Numbered from the stretch's first letter, positions 43,501 through 52,107 are shown. The stretch: 64,000 nucleotides of DNA from Pseudomonadota bacterium (GCA_023417315.1 JAEZFW010000055.1:124001-188000); one strand, 5' to 3'. The notes: generated by a model from the sequence alone, not told the origin. Program-made: numbers and translations.

Positions 43501-43550
43501 GTTGCGGTGGCTGATCTCGCGACCTGCTCGATGATCGAGTGCACGCTCAT
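40533..43550 (-). CDS. Large patatin-like phospholipase with polytopic membrane insert
   Basis: This is a 1005-residue protein. The patatin fold begins near residue 90: LCLSGGGIRSATFNLGV (oxyanion hole) and the nucleophile Ser129 in SSVSGGGY. The catalytic Asp798 is in LSDGGHFDNLG, almost 670 residues later. Between them lie about ten hydrophobic segments (for example LNWLVVLPLLAAFVALPQF, FAALWCIVVPFLGWLIMYV, GVATLLLMGLIRFALPY, IALGLAAPIFALCVVALVS), so the dyad is split by a membrane-embedded insert. The soluble C-terminal part also has FGIPITFEKEIGIFPRSK. Hydrolysis of membrane lipids next to the bilayer is plausible. The gene stands alone before the GFA/methyltransferase pair. Confidence 0.88.
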   Translation of the reverse strand: MSVHSIIEQVARSATATETESPAIAKTSEVLWREFRALRPTHASEWQAQVAQSRGAQHEGTETPQTLPEMYAVTHSLDPHADASATNAPLTALCLSGGGIRSATFNLGVIQALAGCGLLRRVDYLSSVSGGGYIASWLRAWIHRRGLDAVDRELRRQEPIDPVKPEPRPIDHLREFSNYLTPRLGLFSADTWTAAAIVIRNLLLNWLVVLPLLAAFVALPQFLYLFTDSARRWDNGEWFLIGALLLELMASATAHWHRYFAKDHQVSGRSMILSCVAPVIGAAALLSIAGVCVGISWAAQAEAQFAAWGWKVWAFAALWCIVVPFLGWLIMYVALRLAVVKELEARRIDPTAKLPGLCKSELARAGGWEAAGIVVSGGVATLLLMGLIRFALPYLFEHPVLYVMLVLPALLAIYLIARTLHVAFASLSEQTKKESRAVSLALLNDADREWWARLSGWVLAIAVGWMAVTGICLLGHYLLVEGGSWVASSIATAGGLSGALAAFLGSRDRTASSNERPSIAQRIALGLAAPIFALCVVALVSWGTASLGALLIGEPNLFELSADLSRHADAKPLAEYTVFLVIPLALAAVSLLMGWVVNVNRFSLHGMYRNRLVRAYLGASNTRRKPDPFTGFDPSDNLRMHELRELPTGSVAATGETPEQREHLVPVVNVTLNLLRDEKLAWQQRKAESFSITPYYCGNFYNGYRASRFYGGVGGISLGTAVTISGAAANPHMGSSSSPALAFLMTLFNVRLGAWLGNTCSEGERSFRRAGPRQALRPLLGELFGLADKRPRYINLSDGGHFDNLGVYEMILRRCRYIIVSDAGCDPDFHFSDLGNVIRKVRIDFGIPITFEKEIGIFPRSKSDRGVYCATARVHYEAVDQHAPHGRLLYIKPTVRGEGSPIPYDVYSYTQSVADFPHESTVDQWFSESQFESYRALAEHSLKQVLSLGSSHAQDGLGDQLTSFAELFEKLDSIHAAAASTAQQQQHAKATVDSILTKIIPSGPS

Positions 43551-43859
43551 AAGGCACCTCCCACGCCTATTTGTCTGACGCTAGCACCGCGCGTGGCGCG
43601 CTGCATTGGACGAAAGGGAAGCGGTGGCTGGCGGCAGATTGGCAAGCGCTGGTTCTATTCAGCATGTTCTAAGAAACCAGCCCCATTCCCTTGAGTCTCG
43701 CGCAAGATCGCGTGTCGTAACGCCGCTGTCAACAGAGACCTTCATCTTCGCGGTGATCGCGGAAGAGCCTATTCGAGCCGAGCGCACGCTATCATTGAGG
43801 TCCGGCAGCATGACGAGCTCGTGTTGGCGATAGATAGGCGGCGGGCCTAGGAGATAGCG
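43551..43859. other. Divergent intergenic stretch of 309 bases
   Basis: It lies between the divergent patatin and amidohydrolase genes. It holds the AGGAG site for the start at 43860 and short imperfect symmetric sequences (for example CTTGAGTCTCGCGCAAG), but I see no gene, RNA or convincing promoter consensus. Confidence 0.45.
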
Positions 43860-45140
43860 GTGCTAGACATACAAAGGATTCTCGGCGGCCTGTTGCTCGG
43901 ATCGAGCCTCGCAGCGCCGCTGGTCGCTGCGGAGCAACCGGTCGTGTTTGATGCGGCGAGGATCTACATCGCGCCAGATGCCCCGCCCCTGGACAACGCG
44001 GTCATCATGATTCGGGGCGACAAGATTGCCGCGGTAAACACGCGCAAGCAGCCGAGTACGCCCGAGAGCACGCTCCCGTCCGAGTGCCAAAATGGCGTCG
44101 TGCTTGCGGGCTTTCAGAATAGTCATGTGCATTTCATCGGAGAGGGCTTCTTCGATGCGAATGCCAAGAGCGCAGTGGCGCTAGCCTCTCAGCTCGAGCG
44201 CATGCTGACGCGCTTCGGCTACACGACGGTGGTCGATACTTCGTCAGAGCTGGAGAACACGCTGACGATTCAGCGCCGCATTCAAAGCGGCGAGATCTCC
44301 GGTCCTCGCATCCTCACAGTAGGCGGTGGAGTGTTTCCGCCGGCGGGTCTGCCGATCTATATCGCGCATCTGCCCTCTCGATTTCTCGATTCTCAACTGT
44401 TGCCGGAATCGGCCGACGCGGCGCGTCTCGCGGTGCGCGACAACCTCGAGCGCGGTGCGGATGCCACGAAGCTGTTCGTGGCCACGCCGCAGGCGGATCG
44501 CTCGGTCAAGCGAATGCCGCTCGAGATCGCACGCGCTGCGGCCGACACCACCCATGCGAAGAATAGGCTCGTCATGGTGCATCCGACCGACATCGAAGGC
44601 GTTCGCCTTGCGCTTGCCATCGAGGCCGACGTGCTCGTTCACACAACGCTCGGAGCGGAAGCCCCTTGGCCAGCCGATGTAGTGCAGCAGTTGCTGAGCA
44701 ACGAAGTCGCCATCGCGCCAACGTTCAAGTTGTTGAACTACGAGTTGCAGAAGCAGAACGTCCCCGAAGAGATCGCGAAGAGACTCGTGGCGATGACGTT
44801 GGAGCATTTCAAACCGTTCGTCGCCGGCGGCGGCTCGGTCATCTTTGGAACCGATGTGGGTTATATGACCGATTACGATCCCACGGAGGAATATGTGCTC
44901 ATGGAACGAGCGGGTATGACGCACCTCGAGGTTCTCGCTTCGTTGACGACGGAGCCGGCGCGTCTATGGAACGAAGCGATGCGGCGCGGGCGAGTCGAGG
45001 CGGGGATGGATGCGGACCTGGTCGTGCTCGCAGCCGATCCGGCTGAAGACATTCGCCACTTCGCCGATGTCCGCTGTGCGATCCGTGCCGGGAAGGTCAT
45101 CTACCGTCAGCAGAAGCGTCCGGCCGCAAGACCTATGTGA
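43860..45140 (+). CDS. Exported amidohydrolase, imidazolonepropionase-like
   Basis: The 426-residue protein starts at GTG 43860 after AGGAG. It has a signal peptide (ILGGLLLGSSLAAPLVAA) and the amidohydrolase motifs FQNSHVHF (His89, His91), ADATKLFVATP with the likely carbamylated Lys, VMVHPTD, DVLVHTTL and FGTDVGYM, then the C-terminal MDADLVVLAADP. This is the imidazolonepropionase-like subgroup of exported or lipid-anchored amidohydrolases acting on peptides, lactams or prolyl dipeptides. Its end overlaps the converging cytochrome b561 gene by eight bases. Confidence 0.9.
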   Translation: MLDIQRILGGLLLGSSLAAPLVAAEQPVVFDAARIYIAPDAPPLDNAVIMIRGDKIAAVNTRKQPSTPESTLPSECQNGVVLAGFQNSHVHFIGEGFFDANAKSAVALASQLERMLTRFGYTTVVDTSSELENTLTIQRRIQSGEISGPRILTVGGGVFPPAGLPIYIAHLPSRFLDSQLLPESADAARLAVRDNLERGADATKLFVATPQADRSVKRMPLEIARAAADTTHAKNRLVMVHPTDIEGVRLALAIEADVLVHTTLGAEAPWPADVVQQLLSNEVAIAPTFKLLNYELQKQNVPEEIAKRLVAMTLEHFKPFVAGGGSVIFGTDVGYMTDYDPTEEYVLMERAGMTHLEVLASLTTEPARLWNEAMRRGRVEAGMDADLVVLAADPAEDIRHFADVRCAIRAGKVIYRQQKRPAARPM

Positions 45141-45819
45141 GCTCGAGTCCGCTCGCGATGAACCACGCGAGCACGACGGCCAATACGATCCCGACGATCG
45201 CGCGGGTCACGGAGGCGAATGCGACGGGTGCTTCGGGCTGTGGCGATTGGTTCGAAGACTCGCGACGGCCGTGAATCATCGCGCCGATCAGGTTCTGTTT
45301 CTTGAAGAACACGTAGAACAACACGGCCACGACATGCAGAGCGATGACCCAGACAAGAACGTCGAACACCGTCGCATGCCACTCTGCACATGCGCGTCCT
45401 GCTTCGAAGCTCACTAAATGAGAGAGCGGACCGGACTCGAGGCCATCGACATCGACCGCGAACAGCCCAAGGGTGATCTGGATCAGGAGCAACAGTAAGA
45501 GTGCGACGACGCTCAATGCGCCGAGCGGATTGTGACCGATCGATGCTGCGGTTCCGTCTCGCAGATACTTCAGAATCGCGCGCGGGCCTTTGACGAACTG
45601 GCTGAACCGCGCGCTCGAGCTCCCAGCGACGCCCCAGTAGATTCTGAAGAGCAGTAATCCCAACAGCAGGTAGCCGCTGTAGCGGTGATACTCGAGGTTG
45701 CCGCTCTCGGCGGTCCACCACGAGATCGGGATCAACACCACCATCAACCAATGAACGAGGCGCGTCGGAACATCCCAGATCCGAATGCGCGCCACGTTCG
45801 GCGCAAGATTCTCCGTCAT
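45133..45819 (-). CDS. Cytochrome b561-type membrane protein
   Basis: The 228-residue protein has four hydrophobic helices and heme-ligand His residues: WDVPTRLVHWLMV, YHRYSGYLLLGLLLFRIYWG, then EWHATVFDVLVWVIALHVVAVLFYVFFKKQ. The WDxxxRxxHW start is typical of di-heme cytochrome b561/Ni-hydrogenase-type b subunits that pass electrons between quinol and periplasmic cytochromes. It follows the c556-type gene at 46322 by 23 bases on the same strand, so the two probably form an electron-transfer pair. It is convergent with the amidohydrolase. Confidence 0.92.
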   Translation of the reverse strand: MTENLAPNVARIRIWDVPTRLVHWLMVVLIPISWWTAESGNLEYHRYSGYLLLGLLLFRIYWGVAGSSSARFSQFVKGPRAILKYLRDGTAASIGHNPLGALSVVALLLLLLIQITLGLFAVDVDGLESGPLSHLVSFEAGRACAEWHATVFDVLVWVIALHVVAVLFYVFFKKQNLIGAMIHGRRESSNQSPQPEAPVAFASVTRAIVGIVLAVVLAWFIASGLELT

Positions 45820-45842
45820 CGCCCAGAATTCTCCATCATCGA

Positions 45843-46322
45843 TCAGTGATCTTCAGGCGAGCGGAACGTGTCGTGGCAATTCTTGCAGGACGCTCCCACT
45901 TCGCGAAACGTGCTGCGGACCGCATCGATGTCCTTGGACTTCACTGCTGCCAGCAATGTCGGTGCTCGATCCGAGAACATCTTCTGTGCCGCGACGAATT
46001 CAGCGGGCTTCGCCCAAATGTCCGGCAGCGCACGCGTCTTGCCTGCTTCCGGACCGCTGCCCTTCGGAAACCACTTGCCCTGATCGATGGATGCGTTAAC
46101 GACGTGCTGTGCCGCCTTTTCGAGCGCGGCGAAATCCGGCTGTGACGCTCGAGACAGATCACGGATGGCTTTGCTCGCTTCACCCAGCTCGTGATAGTGA
46201 TCGTGACGCGCCTTCTGCACTTCGGCGGGCGTCGTAGGCGCGTCCGCATGCAGGGCCGTGAAGGGGAGCGCAATCATCATGGCGAGTGGAAAACACAATT
46301 TCGTGGAAAACCTGAAGTGCAT
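45843..46322 (-). CDS. Cytochrome c' / c556-type cytochrome
   Basis: The 159-residue product starts at ATG 46322 (GAGG upstream; a TTG start 18 bases earlier is less likely). A signal peptide ends ALHADAPT. The mature part is a four-helix cytochrome c' type with the C-terminal heme site CKNCH (ASCKNCHDTFRSPEDH) and the ADVQ-like start (TPAEVQKARHDHYHELGEASKAIRDL). These carry a single low- or high-spin heme and transfer electrons or bind gases. It is transcribed with the cytochrome b561 gene and divergently from the DUF1592 gene. Confidence 0.9.
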   Translation of the reverse strand: MHFRFSTKLCFPLAMMIALPFTALHADAPTTPAEVQKARHDHYHELGEASKAIRDLSRASQPDFAALEKAAQHVVNASIDQGKWFPKGSGPEAGKTRALPDIWAKPAEFVAAQKMFSDRAPTLLAAVKSKDIDAVRSTFREVGASCKNCHDTFRSPEDH

Positions 46323-46460
46323 CGGTGGATACCTCAACAAAAAATCACAAATATGGCTGGCCCTACGCGCCAGAACCGCGGATCGCGCGGAATCTGCTCG
46401 TGACCTGACCGAAAAAAAATCGCAGAATCCCTACGAAGAAGCAGGGTGGGACGCTGGACG

Positions 46461-48983
46461 ATGTTTTTCTGGATAGCCGCTCCTAATAATAGTGCACGAA
46501 CTGCCGCGGCGGCGTCGACGCTTTTGCTTCTTGCAAGTTCTTTACTCACGCCATCGGATGCAAGCGCAACCGACTCGGCCATCCAGGAGTACGAGCGACA
46601 CATCAGTCCCATACTTGAAACGCATTGCTTCGAGTGTCACGGGGATGGCTACGACAAAGGAGGTGTCGCGTTCGATACGTTGTTCACGGACGAAGAGATC
46701 CTGAACGAAGAGCTTTGGCTTCGGGTGTTGAACAACACGCGGGCGGGTTTGATGCCTGCGGAGGACAACCCGCGGCTCTCGTCCGCGGAACAGCAACGGC
46801 TGGAACGCTGGATCAAGGATGATGTATTTCGGATCGACCCGTCGAATCCCGATCCCGGCCGCGTCACCGTTCGACGCCTGAATCGCGTCGAATATCGGAA
46901 CACCGTTCGCGATCTCCTCGGGGTGGATTTCAACACGGAGGTCGAGTTCCCGCCGGACGACACCGGATTTGGTTTCGACACGATCGGCGATGCGCTCAGC
47001 CTCTCGCCAATGCTGATGGAGAAATATGTCGCGGCGGCGCAGGCGATCGTCACGCAGGGCGTGCCGACCGAATCGATGAGGCCCGGGGAGCAGGTGGTGC
47101 CGAGCGACGCCTTCGCAGGAGCGAACGTCGTGCACAAGAATGGAAGAGCGCGGCTGCTCTACACCACGCCTGCAACGGCCGAGGCCACCGTCAGGAACGC
47201 AACTGCCGGAGATTATCGCGTGGTGCTCGATCTCGGCGTAAGCGGTAACTCCTATGTGGATCCTCCTCGTGCGAGAACGGTCCTCAAGATCGATGGGGAG
47301 GAAATCTTCGCGAAAGAGTTCGTCTATAACGACGGCAAGCCCTTCAGCTTGGAATCCACTCACCGCTGGGATGTAGCTGAGCACCGGCTGTCGATTGAGC
47401 TGCATCCGCTCGATGCGATTGCGCGACCGGACAAGACCGAATCGGGCGAGGACAACAAGAACCCCATCCACCTGGCGATCGACAAGATCACGGTTTACGG
47501 GCCGCTCGACAAGAGGCAATGGGTGCCTTCGGAACGTTACGCGAGCCTATTTTCGAAGCCTGTTCCCACGAAGCTTGCACAACGCCGCGCCTATGCGCGC
47601 GAGCTCATGGAGAGCTTTGCGACCAAGGCATATCGTCGTCCGCTCGAGGACGACACGGCGGATCGCCTCGCAGCCTTGGCAGAACGTGTTTATCGCCAGC
47701 CCGGCAAGACATTCGAAGAAGGCATCGCTCAGGCGATGGCCGCCGTGCTCTCATCGCCGCGGTTTCTGTTCCGAATCGAAGAGCCGGCGGCGCATCCGGT
47801 CACTGCTCGGTACGCGGACGTAGATGAGTACTCGCTCGCGTCGCGACTTTCTTATTTCTTGTGGTCGACGATGCCGGATGCAGAGCTTACGGGTCTGGCC
47901 GCGCGAGGCGAGTTGCGCAAGAACCTGAGCGCTCAGGTGCAACGAATGCTTGCAGACTCGCGGTCCGAGAATCTGGCGCGGCACTTCACCGGGCAATGGC
48001 TGCAAGGTCGAGACGTCGAATCGCTTGCGAGCAACGCTGGGGCCATTCTCGCGCGCGATAACGGTGAGGAGGGTGATCTGCGCGCCTTGCGCGAGGCATT
48101 CAGGAATCAGGATGCGGAAGCGATCAAGCGGCTTGCGCCGATTCGTCAGAAGTTCTTCAGACCGGCGGTGCAGCTCGATTGGGAGCTGCGCTGGGCAATG
48201 CGTCGCGAGACGGAGATGTTCTTCATGAATGTGGTCAAGGAAGACCGCCCCGTGACCGACTTCATCGACAGCGACTACACATTCGTCAACGAGAAGCTGG
48301 CGAAGCTCTATGGATTGCAGGGCGTATCCGGGAGCGAGATGCGCAGGATCGAACTGCCTGATGGCAGTCCGCGAGGCGGATTGCTCACGCAGGCGACCTC
48401 GCTCGTCGTGACGTCGAATCCGGATCGCACCTCGCCCGTCAAGCGCGGGCTGTTCGTGCTCGCGAATTTTCTCGGCACGCCGCCTCCGCCGCCGCCCGCG
48501 AACGTTCCGTCGCTGGAAGCAAGCGAGAACGAGATCGAAGGAAACGGCGAACCTACGCTGCGGCAATCGCTGATCAAGCATCGGGAGAACCCGGCTTGTT
48601 CGTCGTGTCACAACCGCATGGATCCGATCGGTCTTGCGTTCGAGAACTTCAACGCGATGGGCATGTGGCGGGATACGGAACGCAAGCAAGCGATCGAGGC
48701 GCGCGGGCAGCTCATCACGGGCGAGTCTTTCGGTAGCGTCAGCGAGCTGAAGCGCATCCTCGCGAATGAGCACCGCCAGGAGTTCTATCGAACGCTGACC
48801 GATAAGCTCCTGACCTACGCAGTAGGTCGCGGCACTGAATACTATGACGTGGAGACGATCGATCTGATCGTGCGCCGGCTCGAAGCAAACGAGGGCCGAT
48901 TCTCAGCGATGTTAACGGGGATCATCGAGTCGGCCCCGTTTCAGAAGATGCGGACCGAAGCCACTATCACAGCGGCGAACTGA
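46461..48983 (+). CDS. DUF1587/DUF1592/DUF1588/DUF1585-domain exported cytochrome-like protein
   Basis: From ATG 46461 the 840-residue product has a signal peptide (AAAASTLLLLASSLLTPSDASA), then a CxxCH heme-like site (HCFECHGDG, residue about 53). Family order follows: DUF1587 (RVTVRRLNRVEYRNTVRDLLG), a 150-residue beta-rich part, DUF1595 and DUF1592 (KAYRRPLEDD, SRLSYFLWSTMPDAEL). Next are DUF1588 (GGLLTQATSLVVTSNPDRTSPVKRG) and a second CSSCHNRMDPIGLAFENF before DUF1585 (LLTYAVGRGTEYYDVETI). The set is best known from Planctomycetes but occurs in proteobacteria. It probably handles an organic substrate oxidatively in the periplasm. It is paired with DUF1552 two bases downstream. Confidence 0.92.
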   Translation: MFFWIAAPNNSARTAAAASTLLLLASSLLTPSDASATDSAIQEYERHISPILETHCFECHGDGYDKGGVAFDTLFTDEEILNEELWLRVLNNTRAGLMPAEDNPRLSSAEQQRLERWIKDDVFRIDPSNPDPGRVTVRRLNRVEYRNTVRDLLGVDFNTEVEFPPDDTGFGFDTIGDALSLSPMLMEKYVAAAQAIVTQGVPTESMRPGEQVVPSDAFAGANVVHKNGRARLLYTTPATAEATVRNATAGDYRVVLDLGVSGNSYVDPPRARTVLKIDGEEIFAKEFVYNDGKPFSLESTHRWDVAEHRLSIELHPLDAIARPDKTESGEDNKNPIHLAIDKITVYGPLDKRQWVPSERYASLFSKPVPTKLAQRRAYARELMESFATKAYRRPLEDDTADRLAALAERVYRQPGKTFEEGIAQAMAAVLSSPRFLFRIEEPAAHPVTARYADVDEYSLASRLSYFLWSTMPDAELTGLAARGELRKNLSAQVQRMLADSRSENLARHFTGQWLQGRDVESLASNAGAILARDNGEEGDLRALREAFRNQDAEAIKRLAPIRQKFFRPAVQLDWELRWAMRRETEMFFMNVVKEDRPVTDFIDSDYTFVNEKLAKLYGLQGVSGSEMRRIELPDGSPRGGLLTQATSLVVTSNPDRTSPVKRGLFVLANFLGTPPPPPPANVPSLEASENEIEGNGEPTLRQSLIKHRENPACSSCHNRMDPIGLAFENFNAMGMWRDTERKQAIEARGQLITGESFGSVSELKRILANEHRQEFYRTLTDKLLTYAVGRGTEYYDVETIDLIVRRLEANEGRFSAMLTGIIESAPFQKMRTEATITAAN

Positions 48984-48984
48984 C

Positions 48985-50367
48985 ATGAGCAAGAATCCAT
49001 TGCAGAATCGCAACCTCGCGGCTGAGCGGCATGAGAGCCTGAGTCGGCGAACCTTCATGCGCGGCCTTGGGCTCTGCGTCGCGCTTCCCGCGCTCGAGTC
49101 GCTGTATCCCCTGCATGCGTTCGCCGCGCGAGTAGACAAATCCATCCCTAAGCGCATGGCATTCGTCTATGTACCGAACGGGATGATCCCTTCGGCGTGG
49201 TGGCCGGAAGGCGCCGCGGGCGGAGACTTCGCGCTATCGAAGACCTTGCAGCCGCTCGAGTCGGTGCGCAGATCGATCCAAGTCATCGCCGGGCTGGATA
49301 ACCGCAGCGCGGACGCAGGCTCAGATGGTGCGGGCGATCATGCGCGTGCGAGCGGCACGTTCCTCACTGGCGTGCGCATCAAGAAGACGGCCGGCTCCGA
49401 TGTTCGGGCGGGCATCTCGATCGATCAGGCGGTGGCGAATCAGATCGGCCATCTGACTCGATTCGCCTCGCTCGAGCTCACGTGCGACGACGTGCGCAAA
49501 TCGGGCGATTGCGACTCGGGTTATGCATGCGCGTACGAGTACAACCTGGCGTGGCGCTCCGCCACACAGCCCCTTGCGCCGGAACCCAATCCGCGACTCG
49601 CATTCGAACGCCTATTCGGCGCGGGCTCGCCAGATGTGCGCGTGGCAAACTTAAAGCGGCGCCAACGCGAGCAGCGTTCGATTTTGGATTTCGTGCTCGA
49701 AGATGCGAACCGGCTGAATCGCGATCTCGACGGACGCGATCGAGAGAAGCTCGATCAGTATCTGACGAGCGTGCGCGAGATCGAACAGCGCATCGAGAAC
49801 TCGGAGCGCATGCCCGTGCGCAATCCAGGAGTAGAAGCTCCGACTGGAATTCCGTCCAGCTACGATGAACACATCGCGCTCATGTTCGATCTCTTGCTGT
49901 TGGCCTTTCAAACCGACTCCACGCGAGTTGCAACGTTGCTGATTGCGCGCGAAGGCAGCAATCGCAGCTTCCCCGACATCGGCATCGCGGAAGGCCACCA
50001 CAATCTCACGCATCACAAGAACAATGGCGAGATCATCGAGAAGGTCAAGGAGATCGATCGGTGGTACGTGGAAAGGCTCGCAGGGTTCCTCGGGAAGATG
50101 GAAGCGACGAAAGACCTCGATGGCCAATCGTTGCTGCATCACTCGATGATTCTGTACGGTTCCGGCAATGCGGACGGCAACCACCATACGCATCACAATC
50201 TGCCAATCGTGCTGGCAGGTGCCGGCGGAGGCGCATTCAAGCCGGGCCGTTACGTCAAAGCGGATTCAACACCGATCACGAACCTCTTCCTCACTATGTC
50301 GGATGCCATGGGCGCGCAGGGCATCGAAAGTCATGGTGATTCAACCGGCAGGTTGAGCGTGGTCTAA
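48985..50367 (+). CDS. DUF1552-domain protein, Tat-exported
   Basis: This 460-residue protein begins one base after the preceding TGA. The Tat leader SRRTFMRGLGLCVALPALESL is clear. The DUF1552 pattern follows: FVYVPNGMIPSAWWP, LDNRSADAGSDGAGDHARASG, LTGVRIKKTAG, DQAVANQIG, QRSILDFVLEDANRL, DQYLTSVREIEQRIE, FPDIGIAEGHHNLTHHKN, SMILYGSGNADGNHHTHHNLP. Numerous His residues (GHHNLTHHK, NHHTHHNLP) suggest metal binding; the fold resembles sulfatase/phosphatase-like proteins. DUF1552 proteins are almost always encoded with DUF1592 proteins, implying a two-component enzyme. Function unknown. Confidence 0.92.
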   Translation: MSKNPLQNRNLAAERHESLSRRTFMRGLGLCVALPALESLYPLHAFAARVDKSIPKRMAFVYVPNGMIPSAWWPEGAAGGDFALSKTLQPLESVRRSIQVIAGLDNRSADAGSDGAGDHARASGTFLTGVRIKKTAGSDVRAGISIDQAVANQIGHLTRFASLELTCDDVRKSGDCDSGYACAYEYNLAWRSATQPLAPEPNPRLAFERLFGAGSPDVRVANLKRRQREQRSILDFVLEDANRLNRDLDGRDREKLDQYLTSVREIEQRIENSERMPVRNPGVEAPTGIPSSYDEHIALMFDLLLLAFQTDSTRVATLLIAREGSNRSFPDIGIAEGHHNLTHHKNNGEIIEKVKEIDRWYVERLAGFLGKMEATKDLDGQSLLHHSMILYGSGNADGNHHTHHNLPIVLAGAGGGAFKPGRYVKADSTPITNLFLTMSDAMGAQGIESHGDSTGRLSVV

Positions 50368-50414
50368 TCGTGAAACCTCGCTAGCTGCCGCAGACAGGAC
50401 GCTAAAGAGAGAGA

Positions 50415-50443
50415 GCGGATCGTTGCATCCAGCAACGATCCGC
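50415..50443. terminator. Bidirectional hairpin terminator
   Basis: GCGGATCGTTGC (50415-50426) and GCAACGATCCGC (50432-50443) form a perfect 12-base stem with a 5-base loop, in the 83 bases between the convergent DUF1552 and hydrolase genes. No long T-run follows on either strand, but the stem strength and position favour a shared terminator. Confidence 0.65.
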
Positions 50444-50450
50444 ATGAACA

Positions 50451-51293
50451 CTACCGAGCGCTCGTTGCGAGAGGCTCATCGCCGTATGCGAACGCTCGCA
50501 AGCGCTCGTTGAACGCTTCCGTGTGATCCCAGAATGCTGCATGTCCAGCGCCGTTCATCAAATGAATCTGCGCATGGGGAATCAAAGATTGGTGTTGGTG
50601 GACAATTTGAGGCGTGACCACCGCATCGAGCGAGCCGTGAGTCAAGAGCACTGGCTTGCGGAAGGTTCGCAATATCTCGTCGTTATCGAGCATGCGGGAG
50701 AATAGGGATCTGCGCACGTGGGGTGGCGTCAGCAGCGCCCATCCTAGCGCAAGGCAAGCGTCTTCCATCGAAGGTTCCTCGGCGATGCACATGCGGAACA
50801 GCGATTCGAGGCTGCGTACGCTGTCCTCGGTGTTGTCCGAGAAGAATCCAGGAATGAGGTTGAGAAAGGCCGGGCTGAGCACGGAAAGCGCCTTTGCGCT
50901 GCCGAGGTTCGTGACCCCTCCGACGAACTGCAGGCCTCCGATACGCTGCTCGCCGTAGTGGCGAACGTAGTCGAGCATGACGAGCGGGCCGTATGACGAC
51001 CCGCAGAGGATAGGCGCAGAGAGATTCAGAGCCGTGATGACCGCGTGGATGTCATCCGCCCACAGTTGCGAATCGCCGTAGGCATCGCGAGGTTTGCCCG
51101 ATCTGCCGTGCCCGCGCAGATCGAGTGCAACGAGCCGAAACTCGTTCGCGAGTGGCGAACGCAGCTGCCGACTCCACGTGAGCCAGGATTGGGAGAAGCC
51201 GTGGATAAAGAGGATCGAGCGATCCGTGGGCGTTGCGGTGTCGACGACATGAAGCGGCACGCCGTCGCCACCCATTACGGTGTGCAAGTGCAT
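50451..51293 (-). CDS. Alpha/beta-fold hydrolase
   Basis: The 280-residue protein has the family elements in order: oxyanion HGFSQSW (about 31-37), LDLRGHGRSGKP (cap-side loop), nucleophile Ser100 in CGSSYGPL, Asp in THGSLDAVV and His in NGAGHAAFW. The domain resembles haloperoxidase/epoxide-hydrolase-like esterases acting on small esters or lactones in the cytosol. It has no signal peptide. The gene converges with the DUF1552 gene, from which the hairpin at 50415 separates it. Its start is the only in-frame ATG near the fold edge. Confidence 0.9.
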   Translation of the reverse strand: MHLHTVMGGDGVPLHVVDTATPTDRSILFIHGFSQSWLTWSRQLRSPLANEFRLVALDLRGHGRSGKPRDAYGDSQLWADDIHAVITALNLSAPILCGSSYGPLVMLDYVRHYGEQRIGGLQFVGGVTNLGSAKALSVLSPAFLNLIPGFFSDNTEDSVRSLESLFRMCIAEEPSMEDACLALGWALLTPPHVRRSLFSRMLDNDEILRTFRKPVLLTHGSLDAVVTPQIVHQHQSLIPHAQIHLMNGAGHAAFWDHTEAFNERLRAFAYGDEPLATSAR

Positions 51294-51416
51294 CGATGCC
51301 TCCGGATGCGAGCGAACGTGATTGTTTCACGACGCTACGCCCGCACCGGAGATGACGCAACTGCTACGATGCCCTGGCGATCCGGGATGCGCGATGCGCG
51401 TATGCCGAAGCGTGAA

Positions 51417-51872
51417 TCACTCCAGATCGTGAGCGGTCAGGTTCTGCATCTGCATCTCGGCAGCGGTTAGAACTCCGTCGCTGTTGATGTCGAGTCTTCG
51501 AAACATCTTTTGCGAACCCGCTGCGTACTCCGCACGCGTCAAGGCACCGTCAGCGTCGCTGTCGAGCTGCTTGATCTTCTCCACCGAGGAGATGCGCTGC
51601 TTGGCCCAAAAGGCGCTCTCCGCGCCATGGCTTGCGTGGATCTCGGCGGCATTGACCTTGCCATCGCCGTTGACGTCCATACTGTCGAAGCGCCTATCGG
51701 CTTGGGCTGCGTGATCAGACGCGCTGATCTGTCCAGAGCTACTTCCTTCCGCGTCCACCGAGGTCATCTTCTGCTGGCAATCGCCGCCTGCCAGAGCCGA
51801 GAAAGCGAGACCCCAGGAAGCAACGGCACCGAGTGCGACCGCGTAATACTTGCGTGGTGATGGGATTTTCAT
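51417..51872 (-). CDS. Periplasmic EF-hand calcium-binding protein
   Basis: I start at ATG 51872 behind GGAGG, giving 151 residues with a signal peptide (YYAVALGAVASWGLAFSALA). Three EF-hand loops follow: DVNGDGKVNAAE, DSDADGALTRAE and DINSDGVLTAAE, each with Asp/Asn at positions 1, 3 and 5 and Glu at 12. Such small exported EF-hand proteins may buffer calcium or stabilise periplasmic partners. It lies near a calcium-dependent-type sugar dehydrogenase gene (52578), which may be relevant because soluble PQQ dehydrogenases need Ca2+; the link is inference. Confidence 0.85.
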   Translation of the reverse strand: MKIPSPRKYYAVALGAVASWGLAFSALAGGDCQQKMTSVDAEGSSSGQISASDHAAQADRRFDSMDVNGDGKVNAAEIHASHGAESAFWAKQRISSVEKIKQLDSDADGALTRAEYAAGSQKMFRRLDINSDGVLTAAEMQMQNLTAHDLE

Positions 51873-52107
51873 CTGAAGTCCTCCGAAGCCTCGAAAGCAC
51901 TGGACCAGCCTGCCGATCGCACAGTTCCATCGTGCGGCGGTTGCCGCGCTCGCGCGAGGCAAGTGAGCCACTCAAGGAGCCTACTCGTTGCGAAGGCAAC
52001 GGGGAAGAGCGACGAGATGGAGGAGGGCGTTAGCTCACGTCGGCTGTGCTCGCTTGTTAATTGGAGCGTTGCACAATGCAACGGAGCAGGCATGCGCCTT
52101 TTGATTC

